From assembly GCA_017550405.1 (NCBI GenBank), contig JAFZPH010000001.1, positions 1 through 64,000 on the forward strand: a stretch of 64,000 nt of DNA, read 5' to 3'. Shown one piece after another: positions 1-7,770 of the stretch. The notes under the pieces are model-generated. The model searched no databases, was not told where the DNA came from, and saw only the letters and a program-made list of their open reading frames with translations. Made by a program: the position numbers and the translations under genes. The stretch comes from Bacteroidales bacterium. GTDB taxonomy: Bacteria > Bacteroidota > Bacteroidia > Bacteroidales > P3. How positions within the stretch are numbered: the first letter of the stretch is position 1; each line of letters starts with the position of its first letter.

Positions 1-162
1 ATCCTCGCCTGGTATGACTTCCCGATAACCAACGGCAAACTCGAAGGCATCAACAATAAAATCAAAACCATGAAACGCCAAGCCTATGGCTACAGAGACA
101 TGCCTTTCTTTAAACTCAAACTCCTCTCCCTACACGACTCCGCCTATCCATTTAGCGGATGA
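1..162 (+). mobile_element. ISL3-type transposase, C-terminal end (5' part lies outside the window)
   Basis: The first 162 bases read without interruption into a stop and encode 53 residues. They contain NGKLEGINNKIKTMKRQAYG followed by YRDM and FFKLKLLSLH, which matches the end of ISL3-family DDE transposases. In that family the Glu of the EGxN motif belongs to the catalytic triad. The frame ends ...YPFSG-TGA. The element's right end probably lies just past the stop, near 165, because little sequence separates it from the next gene. The left end is outside the window, so target duplication and full inverted repeats cannot be tested. A full-length, active copy cannot be claimed. Confidence 0.8.
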
Positions 163-1190
163 ACCTTTTTTATTTCGTTTATCTTTTTGCTAAAAAGTTT
201 GCATTGGTTTAATAATGACTTTGTATAAGAAACAAGTCCATCTAATTCATTAAAACAATGTTTAATTTCCTCTCCGCTCAATTTCCCCGCATCTAACATA
301 TTGTTTATTTGGTCTATTCTATGTTCTTTTTCAGCAAACGAGTCAATTATTTCCTTGAGTTTTATTATTTCTGATGAACATGCCTCTAAAGAGTTTTTCC
401 CCATTCGATTTACTAATAGTTTAAAGTAGATGTTTTCTCGAGTCTCTCCTTTATACAAATAATCATCAATTATGATATCAATTTCTTTAACCGTTTTATT
501 TCCTGTGTTAATTTTTATAAACAAATACAAAATTACAATAATCGCAGTGACACATATTCCTATTTCCATATTTGGACTGAAGAAAGAAGATTCAACATGC
601 CTAAATGATTTAACAGTTGTTTCTCCAAGAATACCCGCAACTATTGTATTAAAAATGATTGTCCAGGTCCTTGATGGGGAAATCTGTTCCTTATAATAAG
701 AAGGGACCAATTTGTTTTTATTTATAAAAATTGTTATTAGTGCTATTGCATACAATGTGGAAATACTTGCCCATAAAATACCAAACCAAATAAATTTATT
801 GAAAAACAACAATAATGCGATTGTGGTAATCGAACAGCCTAATGTAAAGATAATATAACAAGATGGAGCAACGTCTTTTAATGTTTTCAGTTTCGCGTAG
901 TCAATGCCTCGTTCTCTACCAAAAATCCCAAGAAAAGGGTGAATATAAAGCACAATTGACAGAAATCCACTAAAAAAGAATATGATATCTGTGTATGATA
1001 TAATGTCAGAATTTGATTTGAGTATCGCATATAGTGCACAAATAATAGTTATTAGCGCACCTGCTAACGCCCAGTTATTCCAACCATGATATGCCACTAA
1101 ATCATTTTCCCTATCACGTTCTGAATAGAGAAACGATAAAAATTCTGCATCGGATAATTTGTTAATTTCTATTTTCCCGTTTTCTCTCAT
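144..1190 (-). CDS. Multi-pass membrane protein of unknown function, 348 aa
   Basis: I do not recognise this family. The N-terminal ~45 residues are hydrophilic. About six hydrophobic segments follow (roughly residues 43-60, 67-88, 112-130, 133-155, 180-192 and 212-228). The last ~115 residues are charged and helical, probably cytosolic. It begins 6 bases after the stop of the ORF6N gene, so the two are probably co-transcribed. It is clearly more A+T-rich than the housekeeping genes, which suggests transfer. Its stop codon (TAG at 144-146) lies inside the transposase frame on the other strand, so its last residues (around HPLNG) are probably supplied by the insertion sequence end and the native C terminus may be missing. 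Confidence 0.65.
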   Translation of the reverse strand: MRENGKIEINKLSDAEFLSFLYSERDRENDLVAYHGWNNWALAGALITIICALYAILKSNSDIISYTDIIFFFSGFLSIVLYIHPFLGIFGRERGIDYAKLKTLKDVAPSCYIIFTLGCSITTIALLLFFNKFIWFGILWASISTLYAIALITIFINKNKLVPSYYKEQISPSRTWTIIFNTIVAGILGETTVKSFRHVESSFFSPNMEIGICVTAIIVILYLFIKINTGNKTVKEIDIIIDDYLYKGETRENIYFKLLVNRMGKNSLEACSSEIIKLKEIIDSFAEKEHRIDQINNMLDAGKLSGEEIKHCFNELDGLVSYTKSLLNQCKLFSKKINEIKKVHPLNG

Positions 1191-1196
1191 TTATTT

Positions 1197-1967
1197 CTAA
1201 TCTTTCTTATTTCCGTCACTGCTATCCTCTTTTTGCTGTTTATACCCTATCCGTTTTCGTGGGGTTGATGATTTCTCACACAGTTGGTCGAGGGCATCGT
1301 TGATGGCCTCTATTTGAAGTGCTATCTCGTTGTTGGTCTCGTCTTGCATGCGGTTGATGTCGTTCTGGTCGTGCAGGATTTCTTCCACATAGTTGTTAAG
1401 CTGGTCTACTTTGTGCGACAGTTGCTCTACCTTCAGGTTCACCCCTTGCCATGCACTCACTGCATGGCGTATCGCCACAAACGCCCGCATAATGTTGATG
1501 TTGACTTGAATTGCCGTCTCCGACCGCAGTACCGAACTCAACATTGCAATGCCCAATTCGGTAAAAGCATAAGGAAGATACTTGCTATGCTGGCCACGCC
1601 CATTTGAAATCACAGTTTGTGATTTCAAATCATATTTGACATCGTTTAAGGTCACAATTTGTGACCTCAAACTAGTCTCAATAACGTCAATCTCTTCAGT
1701 ATCAGCACCAGTAGTACTCTGCTTTAAGGTCACAATTTGTGACCTTAAAAACGCCCATTCACTTTTGTTCAACTTAAACATAAAGTCTTCAGGGAAACGC
1801 TCAATATTACGTTTGACCGCTTGGTTCAAGACTTTTGTTTCCACCCCATACAACTCCGCCAGGTCGCGGTCGAGCATCACACGCAAGCCCCGCACTTCGT
1901 AGATACGGTGCTTGATAACCTCCACCTCGGAAGTCCCAATAGTTGTTATTTCATTCTCACTCATCAT
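1197..1967 (-). CDS. ORF6N-domain DNA-binding protein
   Basis: The N-terminal part matches the ORF6N domain of phage antirepressor-like proteins: IYEVRGLRVMLDRDLAELYG, then VLNQAVKRNIERFPEDFMF, then PYAFTELGIAMLSSVL and the NINIMRAFVAIR segment. Between them, at residues ~70-125, an insertion repeats the motif LRSQIVTL two or three times; the underlying DNA is strongly palindromic. The C-terminal third (about 175-230) is a predicted coiled coil followed by a charged tail. Such proteins are common in Bacteroidota accessory regions and are assumed to bind DNA, but their targets are unknown. The membrane gene follows 6 bases downstream. ATG codons at 1967 and 1964 are equally good starts. Confidence 0.85.
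   Translation of the reverse strand: MMSENEITTIGTSEVEVIKHRIYEVRGLRVMLDRDLAELYGVETKVLNQAVKRNIERFPEDFMFKLNKSEWAFLRSQIVTLKQSTTGADTEEIDVIETSLRSQIVTLNDVKYDLKSQTVISNGRGQHSKYLPYAFTELGIAMLSSVLRSETAIQVNINIMRAFVAIRHAVSAWQGVNLKVEQLSHKVDQLNNYVEEILHDQNDINRMQDETNNEIALQIEAINDALDQLCEKSSTPRKRIGYKQQKEDSSDGNKKD
1602..1749. repeat. Three palindromic coding repeats inside the ORF6N gene
   Basis: Three near-identical inverted repeats lie at 1602-1630, 1645-1671 and 1723-1749. The third is perfect: 13-base arms TTTAAGGTCACAA and TTGTGACCTTAAA around one base. The second has one mismatch. The first has 13-base arms ATTTGAAATCACA and TGTGATTTCAAAT around three bases. On the minus strand they encode the repeated LRSQIVTL / LKSQTVIS peptides. 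Confidence 0.85.
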
Positions 1968-2033
1968 CGGCGTTGTGTATAATTCTTTAATAGAGTCAAC
2001 GATACATCGCGTATAATACCATACGTGAATTTA

Positions 2034-2041
2034 CAAAAATA
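2034..2041 (-). promoter_or_regulatory. Probable -7 box for the ORF6N-membrane protein pair
   Basis: Read on the minus strand the site is TATTTTTG, matching the Bacteroidota -7 consensus TAnnTTTG. It lies about 65 bases before the ORF6N start in a short A+T-rich gap. Confidence 0.5.
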
Positions 2042-2091
2042 CGAAAATAATCTGGAGTGAAGAAAAAAAAACAGCAAAATTAACGCTGACT

Positions 2092-2769
2092 CTACTTCAC
2101 TGCCACGCTTATCGCCTTCAGCACCAGCTCCTCCATGATGAAATAGGTGTCGGGGTTGGGGTGGCAACCGTCGTCGCTCAGTTGCTTCAAAAAGCCGTTC
2201 TGCTTGTCGGCAAGGGCAGGGTGGTAATCGACATACACGATGCCGTTGGCATCGGCGTAGGCTCTCAGTTTCTTGTTGATATCGACGATGGTCTGAGCTG
2301 CATTCTTTATCTCAGGATTCCACCGGAAAGCGGCACAGGGCGGGATGGAACTGATGATAGGCACAATGCCGTTAGCCCGGGCCAGAAGACACATCGCCAC
2401 GACGTTGTCAACCACTTTGCCGGGGTCCACCCAATAGGTGTTGTGTGCCACATCATTAGTGCCAGCCATGATGACTACTGCTTTGGGGTGAAGGTTGATA
2501 ACGTCAGCAGTAAAGCGCATCAGCATCTGTGCCGAAGTCTGTCCGCCAATGCCCCTGCCGCAATAGTTGTGATTGCTGAAAAAAACGGGATGGTAGTAGG
2601 CCCAATTATCGGTTATGGAGTTCCCCATAAACACCACTTCAGGGTATGTTCCGCTCTTGACAATACGCTCATTGTCGGCTCTGTAGCGGTTAAAGCCAAC
2701 CCAATCGTCTTGTGAAAATACAGAGAATGTCATGATAAGAAATGCAATGATAAATGTTGTTCTTTTCAT
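2092..2769 (-). CDS. Secreted SGNH/GDSL-family hydrolase
   Basis: The family's blocks are in order. Block I is FMGNSITDNW with the nucleophile Ser (GNS in place of GDS). Block II is the Gly in GRGIGGQT. Block III is AGTNDV. Block V is DGCHPN with the Asp-His pair. Such enzymes are esterases or acetylhydrolases, often acting on carbohydrate or lipid esters. The start at 2769 gives a classic signal peptide, MKRTTFIIAFLIMTFSVFSQ, and a 225-residue protein, the usual size; a longer upstream frame lacks a signal. It starts 31 bases after the 829-aa gene and is probably co-transcribed. The substrate cannot be read from the sequence. Confidence 0.88.
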   Translation of the reverse strand: MKRTTFIIAFLIMTFSVFSQDDWVGFNRYRADNERIVKSGTYPEVVFMGNSITDNWAYYHPVFFSNHNYCGRGIGGQTSAQMLMRFTADVINLHPKAVVIMAGTNDVAHNTYWVDPGKVVDNVVAMCLLARANGIVPIISSIPPCAAFRWNPEIKNAAQTIVDINKKLRAYADANGIVYVDYHPALADKQNGFLKQLSDDGCHPNPDTYFIMEELVLKAISVAVK

Positions 2770-2800
2770 ACTGTGGTATTTTGCAATAATTGTCACTATT

Positions 2801-5290
2801 TCAGAGCCCCCTTGTCCTGCGGGGCGCAGAGGAGATGACGGCGTCTCGAGGACGGGTATTGGAAACACGCTTGCTTGCAGGCTTGCCCGTTGAGGCGGTG
2901 ACAGATGACTTGCTTTTGCCTGCCGATTTCACAGCCGGCTTGCTCGTTGACTTCCCTGTGGGTTTCCCAGCGTTGCTAGGTGCCGATGCCACAGGATTTT
3001 CTTCTGTAGCAACAGGTTGTGTGGGGCTATCATAGTCAGTCGGAGTGTAGTTACCTCTATTTCGTTTGTAGTTAGTCATCGAGTTCACGCGACTGATGCG
3101 CGACGAGAGATTGTGGCCACCGGTGGTCAGCAGGTCGGCGTAGGTGATAATGAGCGACGAAGTCTTCATGTATCGTCCGGCATTGCCTTTCAAATTGGCA
3201 ACATACCAATTCTTCACATCCTTCAAATCCATCTCGTCTTTGAAGATGTTGCTCCCGTCTGGTCGCGACAACAGATCGAGGTTGTTCTTGCCCACCCCGC
3301 GCATCAACTGGTTCACCTTCCGTCCGCGCAGCATGGTATTGTAGCTCTCGCGGTCGCGTATCTTCACCCCTCGGGGGTAGGAGAGGTATCGCGCCAGCTG
3401 CTTGAACTGCTCTTCGGTAAGTCCACCCAGCATATTCTTCACATCTTGCAGGTTCCTGCTTATGCCCGCCTTGGTGTCGCGGCTCACATTCCGATAGATA
3501 GCATCGATATTCTCCTCAGTATACGACATATTATATTTCTGCTCATTCTCACGCAACTGCTTGTCGACATGCTCTTTCTGATAGTTCTTGAAACTGCGCT
3601 GCGACAGGCTGTCGGCCAACAGTCCAATCTCTTCGGTGCTCAGCTTTCGGATTTTGTCAAGCAACTCGGTCGTAGGTTTGTACAGCAGGAAAGGCTTGTT
3701 CTTAGGGAACGAGGGGTATGTATTACCCGAATAGCTGATGTTGTTGTCGATAAACAGCTGGTACAATGCAGTATATTGCACTACTCGCGCCAAGTCGGTG
3801 TTGCCGAGGGTGGCGAAATAGTGGTAGGCCTGGCTCTCGTAGCGGTAGCCTATCGACTGGCTACGCTCCTGCGAATTGAAGTAGCTCACCGGCAGCGAAC
3901 CCGTGCGTCCCAAGGTGTAGATGGTGTATTTGAATGTGTTATTGCGAGAATGTGTTAATGTGCGAGTGCTGGAACTATCGTTTTTCTCGCAATCAATCGC
4001 GTACATCGCTCCAGCGGTGTTCCAGTTATAGACCAACTCATTCAACCCCAACTTCTTGAACAGCGGCTTGTCGAAGGGATAGTAGCCTGGCTCGGGATAG
4101 CGGTAATAGCCCTCCTGAATAGTACCGCGTTCCGACCAGTCTTTCAGCAGCACATCGGTGATAGTCATCAAGTCGCCAAACTCGGTGTTCTCCAGCTCCT
4201 TACTCAGGTAGGTTGGACACCAGTCGCGCCCATCATTCATCTTGCCGGCCATCAGGTCGTTGATGTCCAAGCTTTGCGACAACTCCTTCTCGGTGGTTGA
4301 AGCCAGCAGCAGGATGGTTTCAATCTGTAGCGGGGGCAGCTCGTTAAGTGGCGACTGCCTCTCACGGCCGATGATGACCAGCGTGCTACTATCGGCCAAA
4401 GCACCCAGAATCAGGTCGGCATCCAGTGTGAACTGCCGTATGGGAGTACGGGCATCTTGCCCGTCATTAGGAGTACGGGCAAGATGCCCGTCAACAGCAA
4501 CACGGGCAAGGTGCCCGTACTCCTGCTGACGGGCAGGGTGCCCGTACTCCAAAAGATCAGCATTCTTAGCAAGCGCCCAAGCCACAAAGCCTGGCTGCTG
4601 GCTAAAGAAAACACCCCGTGCTTTCGTAGCAAAAATGTCACTAATGGTCAGCACAGTGTTTGTGTCATCAAGATGGATGAAGCCCTCTCCCTCCTCCATA
4701 AACCAAGTGTTAAACTCTTCCAATGTAATCTGGTAGTCGATATTCTCCTTGGCAAAATAACGGCGTTTTTCTTCGGCAGGAAACTTCATCACCGTAGGCT
4801 TGTATTCACTGAAAAAGAGTTCCCTATTCAGTCGACGTATCAGCCTATCGCAATTCTCCTGAGTGGCGTTGCCGAGCAGGATGAGCATGTCGGTCGTGTA
4901 GCCGTCATAGCCTATGGGATGCCTGCGCTGCGCAGCCTTGTGCGTGAATTGGGAAAAGATAGATGCGATGGAGTCCGTCTCGAAGTGGGGAGGGATGTCG
5001 CTAAGCAGAATCATGCGGCTGCTGTCCGAGAACGAGGCCATCCCGATAGTCTGGTAATGGAAGCGGTACTTCTTGCGGAAGTCCTTGTAAATGGAATCCG
5101 CCATCCCTGCCGCCTCGCACCTGTCAATGTCCACGTTCTGGTTAGGGATATACTCATATTCAAACAGCCGAGCACTCTCCCGCTTCACACTCTCCCCCAC
5201 CTCTGTCCGTAACAAAAGCAACACAACCGCCACCACGACTGCCACGATGGCGACCAACCATACGACTGTTTTATGGGGTTTATAGGTCAT
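2801..5290 (-). CDS. Large membrane-anchored protein of unknown function, 829 aa
   Basis: I do not recognise the family. Residues ~9-27 form one N-terminal transmembrane helix after a short basic start (MTYKPHKT). The rest should face the periplasm. The last ~90 residues are rich in Lys, Ser, Pro and Ala (repeats of the type SAGKP and TGKPASK) and look disordered and basic. Residues ~247-283 carry four tandem inserts reading EYGHLAR, DGHLAR, DGQDARTP and similar, each encoded by a small palindrome (separate entry). They interrupt an otherwise ordered region, and a worn copy (GRTGSLPV) may sit near residue 465. The SGNH hydrolase lies downstream in the same orientation. A -7 box at 5447-5456 gives a leader of about 150 bases. 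Confidence 0.75.
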   Translation of the reverse strand: MTYKPHKTVVWLVAIVAVVVAVVLLLLRTEVGESVKRESARLFEYEYIPNQNVDIDRCEAAGMADSIYKDFRKKYRFHYQTIGMASFSDSSRMILLSDIPPHFETDSIASIFSQFTHKAAQRRHPIGYDGYTTDMLILLGNATQENCDRLIRRLNRELFFSEYKPTVMKFPAEEKRRYFAKENIDYQITLEEFNTWFMEEGEGFIHLDDTNTVLTISDIFATKARGVFFSQQPGFVAWALAKNADLLEYGHPARQQEYGHLARVAVDGHLARTPNDGQDARTPIRQFTLDADLILGALADSSTLVIIGRERQSPLNELPPLQIETILLLASTTEKELSQSLDINDLMAGKMNDGRDWCPTYLSKELENTEFGDLMTITDVLLKDWSERGTIQEGYYRYPEPGYYPFDKPLFKKLGLNELVYNWNTAGAMYAIDCEKNDSSSTRTLTHSRNNTFKYTIYTLGRTGSLPVSYFNSQERSQSIGYRYESQAYHYFATLGNTDLARVVQYTALYQLFIDNNISYSGNTYPSFPKNKPFLLYKPTTELLDKIRKLSTEEIGLLADSLSQRSFKNYQKEHVDKQLRENEQKYNMSYTEENIDAIYRNVSRDTKAGISRNLQDVKNMLGGLTEEQFKQLARYLSYPRGVKIRDRESYNTMLRGRKVNQLMRGVGKNNLDLLSRPDGSNIFKDEMDLKDVKNWYVANLKGNAGRYMKTSSLIITYADLLTTGGHNLSSRISRVNSMTNYKRNRGNYTPTDYDSPTQPVATEENPVASAPSNAGKPTGKSTSKPAVKSAGKSKSSVTASTGKPASKRVSNTRPRDAVISSAPRRTRGL
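4443..4550. repeat. Four tandem palindromic elements inserted in a reading frame
   Basis: Four units, at about 4443-4469, 4470-4500, 4501-4523 and 4524-4550, share the core ACGGGCA-NNN-TGCCCGT (7-base arms, 3-base loop: TCT, AGA, AGG, GGG). Each has one flank GGAGT; in the first two it lies on the left and in the last two, inverted, on the right. All keep the 829-aa frame open. They resemble mobile palindromic elements tolerated inside genes, such as the Rickettsia palindromic elements. Confidence 0.85.
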
Positions 5291-5446
5291 TACTGCGGGG
5301 TCTATTTGTTTTCATTGTCGCATCCCAATGGGTGCGTACCTTCTTGTCTTGAAATATCTGAACTTTTTCCATCTGTTCTCGAGAGCTTAGCTGCTATTAC
5401 TTTAAAAATCATATCGCTGCACTGCGTCTCATCATCAGTCCAACTT

Positions 5447-5456
5447 TACAAAGATA
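5447..5456 (-). promoter_or_regulatory. -7 box for the 829-aa gene and SGNH hydrolase
   Basis: The minus strand reads TATCTTTGTA here, close to the common TATCTTTGCA form. It lies about 155 bases before the 829-aa start codon and downstream of the DUF1294 gene, so it most likely begins a separate transcript. Confidence 0.55.
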
Positions 5457-5480
5457 CAAAACTTCGATGAATTGGCAATA

Positions 5481-5759
5481 CTAATGACGTATAATCATAT
5501 TCAAACAGAACAGCAACGCAGCCACCTGTAGCACAAACAGCGCAGGCACGCCGTAGCGGAACTTCTTCTTCTGGGTCTTGTGGCGGAAAAGCTGCATTGC
5601 CAGCCATGCACCCACGCTGCCACCCAATGCCGCCAACCCCATCAGCGTGGCCTCCGGCACCCGCCAACGTCCACGCCGTGCTTTCCATTTGTCCACCCCG
5701 TAGACAATGAACGTCAGCACATTCACCGCCAAAAGATAATATATCAGCATCATTCTCAT
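5481..5759 (-). CDS. DUF1294 family small membrane protein
   Basis: A 92-residue protein with the family pattern: a first helix (LIYYLLAVNVLTFIVYG), the conserved DKWKARRGRWRVPEATL segment, a second hydrophobic stretch AALGGSVGAWLAMQLFRHKT, then KKKFRYGVPALFVLQVAALL. The VDKxxA and RxPE(A/x)xL residues and the RHKTxKxxF motif are diagnostic. It has three to four membrane segments. The biochemical role of the family is unknown. It runs divergently from the small membrane gene that begins about 20 bases away or more. Confidence 0.88.
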   Translation of the reverse strand: MRMMLIYYLLAVNVLTFIVYGVDKWKARRGRWRVPEATLMGLAALGGSVGAWLAMQLFRHKTQKKKFRYGVPALFVLQVAALLFCLNMIIRH

Positions 5760-5780
5760 AACGCCACAGCCGTCATATTA

Positions 5781-6164
5781 TTGTACCCTCTCAATGCAAT
5801 AATAAATAATATAACGTTCAAAAGCTACAACTTCTGGGGACGTTTCTTCCATAGCACCATCGCCACAGCCATTGTGATGGGGCTGCTGATGGTCGCCGTC
5901 TTTTCCACCAACCGCCTCATCCCCGCCGGCGACCCCGTCGTGGGGCAAGGCGTAGTCACCCGACATATTGAGAAAAAAGACGCTCACAGCTACTATATCG
6001 ACGTCACCTCCCCCGTCAAAGGCACCATCTACTTCCGTATGGAGCACGACGGGTCGCTCCGCATCGGCGACACCGTCAGCCTCACCCTCCGTCGCGGCCT
6101 CTTTGGTATGCTACACACCAAATCCGTACACCGCCGAGCATTGGAGTCACCATCCACATTGTAA
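5781..6164 (+). CDS. Small membrane-anchored protein of unknown function
   Basis: One transmembrane helix (STIATAIVMGLLMVAVF) precedes a compact extracytoplasmic part: residues such as VVGQGVVTRHIEKKD, then YYIDV, then IRIGDTVSLTLRRG-type text ending in RRGLFGMLHTK. Similar short domains end many Bacteroidota membrane proteins of unknown function. The start is uncertain. The first in-frame ATG (5877) falls inside the helix; the only useful upstream codon is TTG at 5781, used here. It may be the remains of a longer protein. A strong hairpin follows the stop. Confidence 0.5.
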   Translation: MYPLNAIINNITFKSYNFWGRFFHSTIATAIVMGLLMVAVFSTNRLIPAGDPVVGQGVVTRHIEKKDAHSYYIDVTSPVKGTIYFRMEHDGSLRIGDTVSLTLRRGLFGMLHTKSVHRRALESPSTL

Positions 6165-6169
6165 AAGCA

Positions 6170-6200
6170 CCGGGGCGGCCACTGTTTGTGACCGCCCCGG
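6170..6200. terminator. Bidirectional hairpin terminator
   Basis: CCGGGGCGG at 6170-6178 pairs with CCGCCCCGG at 6192-6200 around a short loop, with further partial pairing on both sides. It lies between two convergent genes, the small membrane protein (+) and hpf (-). It lacks a long T run, so termination is likely but not certain. Confidence 0.6.
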
Positions 6201-6224
6201 CACTGGGTTAATACTGATGTGTTT

Positions 6225-6518
6225 TTACTTGTAGCGTTCCTTGTATTTGTCGATTTGACCCTTCATCGAGTCCACGCAATCTGCCACAGCCTCCTCGAAG
6301 GTATCGGCTTGTTTGCTGTTGAAGAGGGTTTGGCCGGGGAGATTGAGTGAGAGCTCGGCAATCTTGTTATTGTCGCTCTCGGGTTTGTCGACTTTGAGGG
6401 TTACTTCGCATTTCACTGCGTTGTCGATAAGGCGGTCCAGTTTGGCCACTTTTTCATTCACGAATTTTTCCAACTTGGGGTCTGCCTTGAATTTTACGGC
6501 ATTGATTGTTGTGTTCAT
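6225..6518 (-). CDS. hpf: Ribosome hibernation-promoting factor (HPF/YfiA, short form)
   Basis: At 97 residues this is the short HPF/YfiA type with one S30AE fold. The start, MNTTINAVKFKADPKLEKFV, is followed by KLDRL, the central VTLKVD strand and the C-terminal DTFEEAVADCVDSMKGQIDKYK helix, all in family order. The protein binds the 30S decoding region and inactivates ribosomes in starved cells. The long-form dimerisation domain is absent. It begins 10 bases after the xerC-like gene, so the two share a transcript. This pairing is common in Bacteroidota. Confidence 0.92.
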   Translation of the reverse strand: MNTTINAVKFKADPKLEKFVNEKVAKLDRLIDNAVKCEVTLKVDKPESDNNKIAELSLNLPGQTLFNSKQADTFEEAVADCVDSMKGQIDKYKERYK

Positions 6519-6528
6519 AGTGATCTCC

Positions 6529-7452
6529 TTACTTTTTATGTGCCCTTGGATGGGCGTGTTTATAGGTTTCTTTCAAATATTCTCTCGATACATGGGTGTA
6601 TATCTCGGTCGAAGCCAGCGAACTGTGCCCTAGCAACTCCTTGATAGCGCTAATGTCCGCTCCCTCGTTCAGCATGTGTGTTGCAAACGTGTGGCGGAAC
6701 ACATGCGGGCTTGTCCTGTCGGCGTTGGAGACGGGATGCATATACCGCTCGACAATGGCGTAAATGGCATCGCCTGTAACCGCCTTGCCCTTGCTGGTAA
6801 TCAGCAGCTTGTCCGGTATCTCCCTATCGGGTTGCAGGGCATGTATCTGCGTCATCATCTCCTCCCGTAACGTCAAATAACGTGATATATTGTTTGCCAG
6901 CTCTAATTCGATAGGAACCACCCTGTCCTTGTTGCCCTTGCCCCTCACCTTGATGTAACGTGTCTGCAGGTCGATGCTGCCGGGCGTCAGCGAGGCCAGC
7001 TCCGAGCGGCGCAGCCCTGTCTCATACAGCATCCGCAGCACCAAACGCTCCGTCTCGCCATCGAACGTGTCGGGGAACTGGTCGGAATAGATTGTCTCCG
7101 CCTCCTTCTCACGGAAAAAGACAGGAAGCCTCTTGGGACGTTTGGGCGGTGTGATTTTAGCCATGATATCGCGTTCAAACCCTTCGTACATGCGCAGGTA
7201 TTTAAACCAAGCCCTCAAGGCAGCCATCTTCTTCACCATCGTGCCGGGACGTTGGCCCTTCAAGGTCTGTTCCAACTGCCAATCACGCACCATGGCCGCT
7301 GTAATCCCCTCCACTTCATCAATGCCATGAACCTGCAGATAACTGGCGAAACTATTGGTCACACCCACATAGTATTTCGTCGTGCCCGCGGCCATTCTGC
7401 GCTCGTTCGAGACATAGTTGGCAAAGTGTTCTATGGCTTCTGTTACTTTCAC
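6529..7452 (-). CDS. xerC: Tyrosine recombinase, XerC/XerD type
   Basis: The N-terminal SAM-like core-binding domain spans residues ~1-95 and the catalytic domain ~105-300. The active residues are visible: Arg in ETGLRRSEL, Lys in VRGKGNKDR, the HxxR box HVFRHTFATH, His in LLGHSSLAST and the nucleophile Tyr in EIYTH. Size (307 aa) and single-gene context fit chromosomal Xer recombinases that resolve chromosome dimers, rather than an integrase. The chosen start is GTG at 7452. The -7 box TATCTTTGCA ends only three bases before it, so the message would be leaderless. A TTG at 7470 would lie upstream of the expected transcription start. Assignment to XerC rather than XerD rests on context. Confidence 0.9.
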   Translation of the reverse strand: MKVTEAIEHFANYVSNERRMAAGTTKYYVGVTNSFASYLQVHGIDEVEGITAAMVRDWQLEQTLKGQRPGTMVKKMAALRAWFKYLRMYEGFERDIMAKITPPKRPKRLPVFFREKEAETIYSDQFPDTFDGETERLVLRMLYETGLRRSELASLTPGSIDLQTRYIKVRGKGNKDRVVPIELELANNISRYLTLREEMMTQIHALQPDREIPDKLLITSKGKAVTGDAIYAIVERYMHPVSNADRTSPHVFRHTFATHMLNEGADISAIKELLGHSSLASTEIYTHVSREYLKETYKHAHPRAHKK

Positions 7453-7455
7453 GAT

Positions 7456-7465
7456 TGCAAAGATA
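7456..7465 (-). promoter_or_regulatory. -7 box abutting the xerC start codon
   Basis: The minus strand reads TATCTTTGCA, then ATC, then GTG (start codon). With the usual Bacteroidota spacing, transcription would begin at or within a base or two of the start codon. Confidence 0.7.
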
Positions 7466-7770
7466 CGCAAAAAAAACGTATCAAATGTTAAAACCTCAAA
7501 ATTTTTTTTCCTATCACCTTACGCAGCACACCACAATCACCACATACTAAACAGCAAACACCTTGCTGAACAACATTCAATGCGAACGCACCATCCTCCC
7601 GTTCCGTCCCGCGACAGGCCGGCAATCCTGCCCTGTGCATGCCCGATACCACTGCCCAAAGGGTGGTCTCAATCTCTTTTTTATAGTTTTTTGCTACAAA
7701 CACCTACCGTATCAACATTATTTCGTATCTTTGCACGTTAAATTTTTACATCTTAAAGAAATCTAATTAT
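7466..7770. other. Intergenic region between divergent xerC and rseP
   Basis: About 300 bases without a convincing gene. It holds the upstream elements of the xerC promoter on one side and the rseP promoter on the other. The small open frames here have no family features. I see no RNA gene or strong hairpin. Confidence 0.6.
7726..7733 (+). promoter_or_regulatory. -7 box for rseP and the LptF/G-type gene
   Basis: TATCTTTG, followed by CA, lies 37 bases before the rseP start. A T-rich stretch with TTTTTTG lies at the -33 position. The leader would be about 30 bases. Confidence 0.7.

Noticed and set aside
1964-2167. 67-codon open frame between the ORF6N and SGNH hydrolase genes
   Set aside because: It runs across the hydrolase 3' end and a promoter box, and has no coding features.
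7488-7703. Short open frames between xerC and rseP
   Set aside because: No start context, no family features, and the promoter boxes of the flanking genes occupy the gap.
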